From positions 1 to 5,211 of the forward strand of contig JAFAGQ010000398.1 in the NCBI GenBank assembly GCA_023422555.1: a stretch of 5,211 nt of DNA, given 5' to 3'. The translations under genes were made by a program, and so were the position numbers. The DNA is from Pseudomonadota bacterium (GTDB lineage: Bacteria; Pseudomonadota; Gammaproteobacteria; Burkholderiales; Burkholderiaceae_B). Each line of letters opens with the position of its first letter. Position 1 is the first letter of the stretch. Of the stretch, positions 1-5,211 are shown piece after piece. Under the pieces are notes generated by a model. That model made no database searches and was not told the DNA's origin. It was given only the letters and a program-made list of their open reading frames with translations.

Positions 1-1
1 A

Positions 2-181
2 CTTGGCATTGCTGACCGTGATCGCAGCATTGGCAGTGACCTGCTGCCAAACGTGAATCCGACCTTCAACTGGATTCGCCTGGCCCAGCGTATCCCCGTG
101 CGTATCGCCATCGACGACAAAGACCCCGCGATCTTGCTGGTGGCAGGCCAGACAGCAACAGTCAGTATTGATCAGGACTGA
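2..181 (+). CDS. HlyD-family periplasmic adaptor (membrane fusion protein) of an efflux pump, C-terminal fragment
   Basis: Only the last 59 codons are present; the 5' part lies outside the window. The reading frame is open from base 2 to a TGA at 179-181. The fragment contains NVNPTFNWIRLAQRIPVRI at about visible residues 17-35, followed by a segment ending GQTATVSID. This is the membrane-proximal C-terminal beta region typical of HlyD/EmrA/AaeA-type adaptors, especially those working with FUSC/AaeB-type aromatic-acid exporters. In the family, the adaptor is anchored in the inner membrane and bridges the pump to an outer-membrane channel across the periplasm. The next gene is such a channel, and the two overlap by one base (TGATG), so they are very probably one operon and translationally coupled. 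The assignment to the HlyD family is strong; the FUSC partner and the substrate are inference, because the pump gene is not visible. Confidence 0.85.
   Translation, partial: LGIADRDRSIGSDLLPNVNPTFNWIRLAQRIPVRIAIDDKDPAILLVAGQTATVSIDQD
174..177 (+). promoter_or_regulatory. Ribosome binding site of the outer-membrane channel gene
   Basis: AGGA lies inside the last codons of the adaptor gene. It is 3 bases before the ATG at 181 and 6 bases before the ATG at 184, so spacing favours the second ATG (the protein would be 473 residues). With the TGATG stop/start overlap, reinitiation by ribosomes finishing the adaptor is likely. Confidence 0.5.
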
Positions 182-1605
182 TGATGAAATATCGTACAAA
201 AGCATTAACTCTCATTGCCCTGTTGCTGGCAGGGTGTACCACGGTAGGGCCCGATTATGACCGACCTAAGGATGCTGTCGCGCAGCGATCATCGGCACAG
301 GGAAATTTTATTGGCACGCGCGGTACGAATGTTTATTCCGTTGCTCCTTTGCCCGATCACTGGTGGCGGCTTAATCATGATCCGGTGCTCGATCAGTTGA
401 TCAGCAAAGCACTGGCAAACAATGCGAATCTGCGGGCGGCGCAGGCAAATCTGGAACGCGCCCGTGCTGCCGTCCAGGGAACCGAGGCACAGCAATCGCC
501 CACAATCGGCGTCAGCGCATCTCCCCAATACGGCCACAGCTCCGGCCTGCAGCAGCTGCAACCTGATCTGCGCCCGCCGAATCGCTGGTCTTACAGCAGT
601 GGCGTCAATATTTCCTATCAGGCAGATCTTTTTGGACAGATACGCCGAGCCATAGAGGCCTCACAACAGGATTCAGCAGCCGCGCAGGCGGCTTACGAGG
701 CTACAAGAGTAACGGTCGCGGCGGAAACCGCTCGCGCCTATGCCAATATCTGCTCGGCAGGCATGGAACTGGCATCGGCAAAAAAATCGCTGGGAATCCA
801 GCAGGAGTCCAGCAATATTGCAAGGAAATTGTGGCAGGCCGGTCGCGGCACACAACTGGATGTCACGCGGGCACGTGCACTGGTTCAGCAATTGTCAGCC
901 AACATTCCCACATTCCAGGCGCAGCAACAGATTGCTTTGTTCAGACTGGCAACACTCACTGGCGAAACACCGGCATCCATGCCTGCATCACTGTTGAAGT
1001 GTGCAACACCACCTAGATTTACGGGTTCAATTCCTGTTGGGAACGGCGAGCAGCTCCTGCGTCGCCGACCAGACATTCGCCAGGCTGAGCATAAACTGGC
1101 GGCAGCAACGGCACGCATCGGTGTGGCGATAGGCGACCTCTACCCCAAAATCACGCTGGGACTGGCGGCCGCATCAGCAGGCCCCATGAGCATGATGGGA
1201 GAGAAAAGCACGTTCAGTCTGAATATGGGTCCGTTGATTTCCTGGACACTGCCCAACACAGGTGCCGCCCAGGCAGCCATTGCTCAGGCGCGCGCAGCTG
1301 CAGACGCAGAGTACGCAAATTTTGATGCAGCTGTATTGAATGCGCTTCAGGAAACCGAGAGTGCCCTGGTTACCTACGCAAGGCAGCTCGAAAGACACGC
1401 ATCATTGAAAGCGGCAAGAGACTCTGCTGCGGAAGCGGCAAATCAGGCATCGGTCCTGTACAAGGCAGGAAAAACGGACTATCTGCCTGTACTGGATGCG
1501 CAGCGCACCCTGGTGAGCGCCGACAGCGCACTGGCTTCATCACAGGCGCAATTGGCCAACATGCAGGTCGATGTCTTTCTGGCCCTGGGTGGTGGCTGGG
1601 AATGA
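181..1605 (+). CDS. NodT-family outer-membrane efflux lipoprotein (TolC-like channel)
   Basis: This 474-residue protein is a full-length outer-membrane factor of a tripartite efflux pump, forming the exit duct through periplasm and outer membrane. It starts with a lipoprotein signal peptide: basic MMKYRTK, a short hydrophobic stretch, and lipobox LLAGC with the acylated cysteine at residue 19; Thr at +2 fits outer-membrane sorting. The mature start (TTVGPDYDRP) is typical of NodT proteins. Two OEP repeats follow: the first with WWRLNHDPVLDQL (61-73), a long alpha-helical section and YQADLFGQIRR (146-156); the second with LLRRRPDIRQAE (292-303), GDLYPKITL (318-326), LQETESAL (389-396) and the hallmark YLPVLDAQRTL (434-444). 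It ends ALGGGWE, as family members usually do. The gene overlaps the upstream adaptor by one base. Two adjacent ATGs are possible starts; the second (184) sits better behind the AGGA at 174-177. The substrate cannot be read from this gene. Confidence 0.95.
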   Translation: MMKYRTKALTLIALLLAGCTTVGPDYDRPKDAVAQRSSAQGNFIGTRGTNVYSVAPLPDHWWRLNHDPVLDQLISKALANNANLRAAQANLERARAAVQGTEAQQSPTIGVSASPQYGHSSGLQQLQPDLRPPNRWSYSSGVNISYQADLFGQIRRAIEASQQDSAAAQAAYEATRVTVAAETARAYANICSAGMELASAKKSLGIQQESSNIARKLWQAGRGTQLDVTRARALVQQLSANIPTFQAQQQIALFRLATLTGETPASMPASLLKCATPPRFTGSIPVGNGEQLLRRRPDIRQAEHKLAAATARIGVAIGDLYPKITLGLAAASAGPMSMMGEKSTFSLNMGPLISWTLPNTGAAQAAIAQARAAADAEYANFDAAVLNALQETESALVTYARQLERHASLKAARDSAAEAANQASVLYKAGKTDYLPVLDAQRTLVSADSALASSQAQLANMQVDVFLALGGGWE

Positions 1606-1632
1606 CGCTGGCGGATGGGAATGACAAGTGTG
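1606..1632. other. Convergent intergenic gap between the efflux operon and ligD
   Basis: These 27 bases separate two tail-to-tail genes. I see no GC-rich stem followed by a T-run on either strand. The only structure is a 10-base direct repeat, TGGGAATGAC, at 1597-1606 (covering the channel gene's stop codon) and again at 1616-1625. Confidence 0.7.
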
Positions 1633-4194
1633 CTACGGCACCGTCGGCAGTCCCTGCTTTACGGACTGCATGTCTTCCCATGGGTCTGCCGAAAGTCGCG
1701 CGAGGCGTTGTGGCAGGTTTTTGATCGTGAATGCGTCCGACGATTTGAGTCTGCCAAGTTCATCCCAGCGTAATGGTGTTGCAACAGCAGCGCCGGGACG
1801 CGCCCGCAGCGAGTAGGAACATATGCTGGTAGCGCCACGCCCGTTTCGCAGGTAATCAACAAAGATGAGGCCTTTGCGCTGCTTTTTTGACGCCGTTGCT
1901 ATGTACCTATCGAGGTGCGCGCCGGCCAGCGACTCGGCAAACGCACGCGCAAAATGTCGCGCCTCATCCCAGGGAACAGGCGGGTCCAGCGGTACAACAA
2001 TATGCAATCCCTTGCCTCCGGTTGTGCGCAGAAAGGATTGCAACTGCAATTGTTCAAGCAGATCACGCAACTGGCGTGCAGCCTTTTTCACTTCGGGCCA
2101 GCGCACTTCCTCGGAAGGATCAAGGTCAAAGACCAGCCGATCACAATGATCGGGACTGTCGGCCTTTGCACCCCAGGGATGAAATTCAATAGCATTGAAC
2201 TGCACGAGCTGCATGATATCTGACCTGTTCTTTACCATCAGATAGTCCTGACTGCCGCCCTGCTCTTCCTTCAGTCTGACCGTGCTGACATCCATACCTG
2301 CCGTATGATGTTTCTGAAAAAAGCATGCCCTGGCAGTCCCGTCGGGGCAGCGCAGCACCGACAGCGGCCTTCCCTGCAGCTCGGGCAACAACCAGTCCAT
2401 AACACGGTCGTAATAATCGGCCACATCCTGCTTTGTGATTTTCATTTCCGGATAAACCAGACGATCCGGACTGCTGATCTCAACAATATTTTCTGTCATA
2501 GGCTCCTCGTCTGTCTGGCTGCGCCTGAGGTCAGCAACCGTCTTGTCTTCGCGCAGCGTCTTGAATGCAGTATGGCGCAACAAACCCTGGCTGCTGTGTC
2601 CGCGATAAAAGACTTCCACAACCTGCTGCGGCTTCACCCACTTCGCGCGTCGCAAATCAGAATCGATACCTTCTACCCTGACTGTGGGCTGCTTCACCGC
2701 AAGTGGCCGCAAGTGAGCAGAAAGCTGGCGCAGCATGGCATCGTTCATACCGGTGCCAACGCGTCCGGCCAGTCGCCACCTCTTTTTTCCTTCGGGCGCA
2801 GCCAGAAGCAACGAGCCGATACCAACGCGACTGCCTTGCGGTTCAATAAAGCCTGCAATGGCGAACTCGTCGCTCAGTTCCATTTTTATCTTCTGCCAGC
2901 TGCGGCTTCGCCCGCCATGGTATGGTGCATCCACGCGCTTGGAAATGATGCCTTCCAGTTTTTCCGCCGTCACCTGTTCAAAGACCTGAGGACCGGATCC
3001 AATCAGATGCGAACTGTATCGCAAACGTGATGGTGCGTCCTGCAGCACGGATTCGAGCAGTGTCTTGCGATCCAGCAGCGCCACGTCACAAAGATCCAGT
3101 CCGTTCAGATGAATCAGATCAAACAGCAGATAACTCAGCGGCGCCTGTTTCTCTCCGGATAGCGTGGCCTGCAGGGCGGAAAAGTCACTGCGCACCCCGT
3201 CAAGAACGACCAATTCTCCATCGAACGCCGCGTCCTGCAATCCAAGGGATGCCATATCACGAGCGATCTCCGGAAGCCTCTCGGTCCAGTCCAGTCCATT
3301 GCGCGACCACAGTGCAGGAACGCCGTCAACAATGGTGCAGAGCAATCGATAACCATCCCACTTCACCTCATGAAGCCACTGATCGCCGGATGGTGCCTTG
3401 TCAGCGGCATGGCACAATTGAGGCGCGAAAGGCTGGGCCTTGAGCGTCTGGCGGTGTGCCTTTTTGAAAGCGTCGAGCTGCTTTTCCCACAACTGTGATT
3501 TTTTGGCAGAGGCGCGGACCGTCCTGCTGGCCGATTGCTTCTTCTGTCCTTCTTTTTCTTTCGGGTCTTTCTTTTCTTTACGTCCAACCGCTACTTCTTC
3601 TGCCGGCTTATTCTTTGGACTTCTCCGAACAGCATGCTTCTGCGTGGCATTTTTTACAACGGCGCGTGTTGCGAGTGGCCGCCCTTGCGCATCCAGAAAA
3701 TCATCCGCCTCGCGCTTTTCTGCAAAAGCATCCTCCTGCTTGAACAGCAGCCATTCAGGCTGGCGGCTGCGACGATGACTGCGGACCAGATGCCAGCTGC
3801 CCTGCAGTATCTGGCCGAAAAGTTCAAACTTCAAATGTCCTTTTGCCAGCTGCGCTTCGGCATCGGCATCGGTACTCCAGATGCCACGATCGAATATTCT
3901 GACGTTGCCACCGCCATACTCGCCCTTGGGAATATCACCCTCGAAATCGGCATAACTGACGGGGTGATCTTCCACTTCCACCGCCAGGCGCTTTACAGTC
4001 GGGTCCAGGCTGGGTCCTTTGGGGACTGCCCAGCTCTTGAGTACGCCTCCGACCTGCAGCCTGAAATCGTAATGACGATGGCTGGCATGATGCAATTGAA
4101 CGACGAACAGGGTGCGCCCGCCTTTCACCGGACCTTCTTTGGGTTCCGACGTGCGGTCAAACCTGCGTTTTCGCTGATAATCGGCAAGACTCAT
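1633..4194 (-). CDS. ligD: ATP-dependent DNA ligase D (PE-LIG-POL), NHEJ repair
   Basis: This 853-residue multifunctional enzyme processes and seals double-strand breaks with Ku. The 3'-phosphoesterase (PE) domain at about 1-165 has the expected residues: H35, H41, D43, R45 (in HYDFR), K59, H77 and Y81. A charged, lysine-rich linker (about 181-255) follows. The ligase domain has motif I EVKWDGYR with nucleophile K278, SRNG (R298), motif III DGELV (E327), LLFDL (356-360), motif IV EGIISKR (414-420) and motif V WQKIK (433-437). An OB fold runs to about 555 and ends with LREDK (547-551). The archaeo-eukaryotic primase-like polymerase domain (about 570-845) has metal ligands D690 and D692 in FDLDP, GGKGLH (726-731), and the third aspartate D780 in FVDYLRNGRGATS. 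The length and domain order match Pseudomonas-type LigD (about 840 residues). The start is supported by GGAG 5 bases upstream and by the family-typical MSLADYQRKR. It lies 34 bases downstream of ku, so the two are likely cotranscribed. Confidence 0.98.
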   Translation of the reverse strand: MSLADYQRKRRFDRTSEPKEGPVKGGRTLFVVQLHHASHRHYDFRLQVGGVLKSWAVPKGPSLDPTVKRLAVEVEDHPVSYADFEGDIPKGEYGGGNVRIFDRGIWSTDADAEAQLAKGHLKFELFGQILQGSWHLVRSHRRSRQPEWLLFKQEDAFAEKREADDFLDAQGRPLATRAVVKNATQKHAVRRSPKNKPAEEVAVGRKEKKDPKEKEGQKKQSASRTVRASAKKSQLWEKQLDAFKKAHRQTLKAQPFAPQLCHAADKAPSGDQWLHEVKWDGYRLLCTIVDGVPALWSRNGLDWTERLPEIARDMASLGLQDAAFDGELVVLDGVRSDFSALQATLSGEKQAPLSYLLFDLIHLNGLDLCDVALLDRKTLLESVLQDAPSRLRYSSHLIGSGPQVFEQVTAEKLEGIISKRVDAPYHGGRSRSWQKIKMELSDEFAIAGFIEPQGSRVGIGSLLLAAPEGKKRWRLAGRVGTGMNDAMLRQLSAHLRPLAVKQPTVRVEGIDSDLRRAKWVKPQQVVEVFYRGHSSQGLLRHTAFKTLREDKTVADLRRSQTDEEPMTENIVEISSPDRLVYPEMKITKQDVADYYDRVMDWLLPELQGRPLSVLRCPDGTARACFFQKHHTAGMDVSTVRLKEEQGGSQDYLMVKNRSDIMQLVQFNAIEFHPWGAKADSPDHCDRLVFDLDPSEEVRWPEVKKAARQLRDLLEQLQLQSFLRTTGGKGLHIVVPLDPPVPWDEARHFARAFAESLAGAHLDRYIATASKKQRKGLIFVDYLRNGRGATSICSYSLRARPGAAVATPLRWDELGRLKSSDAFTIKNLPQRLARLSADPWEDMQSVKQGLPTVP
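2503..2508 (-). promoter_or_regulatory. Possible internal ribosome binding site before ligD codon Met566
   Basis: On the minus strand GAGGAG is followed by CCT and then an in-frame ATG at 2499-2497 (Met566). This position is exactly at the junction between the ligase and polymerase domains (local protein sequence DEEPMTENIVEISSPDRLVYP). The spacing is 3 bases from the end of GAGGAG, or 5 if only GAGG pairs, so it is acceptable but not ideal. If used, it would yield a free polymerase domain of 288 residues. The bases also encode Glu-Glu in the linker, so chance is a real alternative. Confidence 0.3.
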
Positions 4195-4199
4195 AAAAG

Positions 4200-4203
4200 C
4201 TCC
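4200..4203 (-). promoter_or_regulatory. Ribosome binding site of ligD
   Basis: Read on the minus strand this is GGAG, followed by the 5-base spacer CTTTT and the ATG at 4194-4192. It supports the chosen ligD start independently of the N-terminal protein similarity. Confidence 0.75.
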
Positions 4204-4210
4204 GCGACAG

Positions 4211-4226
4211 TTCGATCACAATCGAA
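4211..4226. repeat. Perfect inverted repeat (hairpin) in the ku-ligD intergenic gap
   Basis: TTCGAT and ATCGAA form a perfect 6-base stem around the 4-base loop CACA (TGTG in the ku-ligD transcript). It starts two bases beyond the ku stop codon and ends before the ligD ribosome binding site. It is not followed by a T-run, so it is not a classical terminator. It could stabilise the ku mRNA 3' end or tune ligD expression, or simply be chance at this length. Confidence 0.45.
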
Positions 4227-4228
4227 AA

Positions 4229-5211
4229 TCAGGCTGCTTTCCGGGTACTGGATGTGCTTCGTGACGGACTTTTTTTCTTCGCCGCTGTTGCTGATTTCTT
4301 CTTCGCTGCACTCGTGGATTTAGCGGCTTTGCTCTTGCTTCCCGTGGCTGCCTTCCTACTGGTAGTCGTCTTTTTCGCTGTTGACGGTTTGGATGATGAC
4401 GATACCTTTCCCGTAGATGCCTTCTTCGCAGACGCCTTTTTACCTGCTTTGGCAGACTCTGAGCCCGAGGCAGCTTTTTCGTCCGTGGTTTTCTTTGATT
4501 TCGCTACCGATTTGGGTGGGGTACGTTTGTTACTGGCCAGGCTCTCCTTAAGCAGCGACATAAAGTCAACGACATTGGTCGCTGCGTTCTCTGGTACGTC
4601 GGCGTCGTCTTCCTCTTCGTCTTCGCGACTGGTAACCTTGTTGGCCTTCATCCGCTTTTTGATCACATCGGAAAGTCGCTGACGAAATTCATCCTTGTAG
4701 TCGCCAGGTGCCCACTTGGCAGCCATGGAAGCAATCAGCTGGCTGGCCATTGTCATTTCCTTTTTGGAAATACGATAGTCGCTCAGTTTTCCTTCAGGAA
4801 TTCTGTATTCGTCCACATCCACCAGTTCCTGGGGATAACGCAATAGCACCAGCAAAAGCGCAGCATCCTGCGGCATGACCGCGCACAGATACTCACGTGT
4901 GCGAATCACGACCCGTCCTATTCCAATTTTGCCCGTGTCCCTGAGCGTTTCCCTCAGCAGCACATAGCCTTTTTCTGCCTTCTTTCCCGGAACAAGAACA
5001 TACGGCTTTTCAAAATACGCCGGCCCGATTTCAGTGACATCAACAAACGTCTCAACATCCACCGATTCCTTGCTCTGCGGCGCTGCATCACGAATGTCAT
5101 CCGGTTCGAGCACCACATAGTTTCCCTTGCTGTACTCAAATGCCTTGACGATCTCTTTCCAGGGAACTTCCTCTCCTGTGTCGGAGTTGACACGTTCGTA
5201 TCTGATGGGTG
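4229..5211 (-). CDS. ku: Ku, bacterial NHEJ DNA-end-binding protein (N-terminus missing)
   Basis: The frame stays open to the right edge, giving 326 visible residues; roughly the first 45-50 of the Ku fold are missing, judged from family proteins. Bacterial Ku is a homodimer that rings DNA ends and recruits LigD. Numbering from the first visible residue, the start PIRYERVNSDTG and the following KAFEYSKGNYVVLEPDDI are typical Ku core. FEKPYVLVPGKKAEKGY (66-82), LLRETLRDTGKIGIGRVVIR (84-103) and the helices up to about 190 continue it. An acidic linker (EDEEEDDAD, 196-204) leads to NVVDFMSLLKESL (212-224), a conserved segment after the core. The last 99 residues are low-complexity, about 26 Lys, 23 Ser and 20 Ala with only 3 acidic residues, a histone-H1-like basic tail that would bind DNA non-specifically. 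A GTG at 5116-5114 is an internal valine codon, not the start. ligD follows 34 bases downstream. Confidence 0.96.
   Translation of the reverse strand, partial: PIRYERVNSDTGEEVPWKEIVKAFEYSKGNYVVLEPDDIRDAAPQSKESVDVETFVDVTEIGPAYFEKPYVLVPGKKAEKGYVLLRETLRDTGKIGIGRVVIRTREYLCAVMPQDAALLLVLLRYPQELVDVDEYRIPEGKLSDYRISKKEMTMASQLIASMAAKWAPGDYKDEFRQRLSDVIKKRMKANKVTSREDEEEDDADVPENAATNVVDFMSLLKESLASNKRTPPKSVAKSKKTTDEKAASGSESAKAGKKASAKKASTGKVSSSSKPSTAKKTTTSRKAATGSKSKAAKSTSAAKKKSATAAKKKSPSRSTSSTRKAA

Noticed and set aside
1647..1669. 7-base inverted repeat as a terminator for the efflux operon
   Set aside because: It is inside the ligD coding region, has a 9-base loop and is not followed by a T-run; it may simply be coding sequence.
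1370..1681. 103-codon minus-strand frame across the convergent junction
   Set aside because: It overlaps the end of the channel gene and the end of ligD in another frame, and has no recognisable protein features.
2305..3030. 241-codon open frame on the + strand
   Set aside because: It is antisense to the LigD ligase-polymerase region; no domain, signal or ribosome binding site supports it.
3535..4323. 262-codon open frame on the + strand
   Set aside because: It lies antisense to ligD and the ku 3' end, where LigD has continuous, fully recognisable domain motifs. The translation shows no known family, so it is a shadow of coding bias.
4229..4528. Ku tail as a separate histone-like or AlgP-like gene
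   Set aside because: It is in frame with the Ku core, with no stop or start signal between, and basic C-terminal tails are usual for bacterial Ku.
4254..4682. 142-codon + strand frame rich in Phe, Ala, Leu and Val that looks like a membrane protein
   Set aside because: The hydrophobic composition is the complement of the Lys/Ala/Ser-rich Ku tail (AAG/GCC codons read backwards as CTT/GGC), not a real membrane protein.
5114..5116. GTG as the start of ku
   Set aside because: The frame upstream continues to the window edge with Ku-like sequence (visible PIRYERVNSDTG and KAFEYSKGNY), so this is an internal valine.

Overview
The window holds two unrelated, convergent gene pairs and is densely coding. 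The left part (about 1-1605, + strand) is the end of an efflux operon: the last 59 codons of a HlyD-type periplasmic adaptor, then a complete NodT-family outer-membrane lipoprotein channel. The right part (1633-5211, - strand) is a bacterial non-homologous end-joining (NHEJ) operon: ku, cut off at its 5' end by the window edge, followed 34 bases downstream by a complete three-domain ATP-dependent DNA ligase D.

The adaptor and channel would be parts of one envelope-spanning pump. The adaptor's C-terminal sequence resembles adaptors that partner FUSC/AaeB-type aromatic-acid exporters, so the missing inner-membrane pump gene may lie to the left of the window; that is inference. Ku binds broken DNA ends and recruits LigD, which trims (PE domain), fills (POL domain) and seals (LIG domain) them. 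All the key catalytic residues I could check in the three LigD domains are present.

The organism is a Gram-negative proteobacterium: the lipoprotein outer-membrane channel requires an outer membrane, and PE-LIG-POL domain order is the one found in Pseudomonas-type and Burkholderiales LigD. The moderate, slightly GC-rich composition and the FUSC-type adaptor with a NodT channel would suit Burkholderiales (for example Alcaligenaceae), but this is a low-confidence guess.

The two operons meet tail to tail across 27 bases with no recognisable terminator. No stretch longer than 300 bases lacks a gene. I see no tRNA, rRNA, insertion sequence, CRISPR array or prophage feature, and no evidence of an undescribed system. 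The best second-look items are a possible internal translation start that would yield a free LigD polymerase domain, the long lysine-rich tail on Ku, and a small perfect hairpin between ku and ligD.
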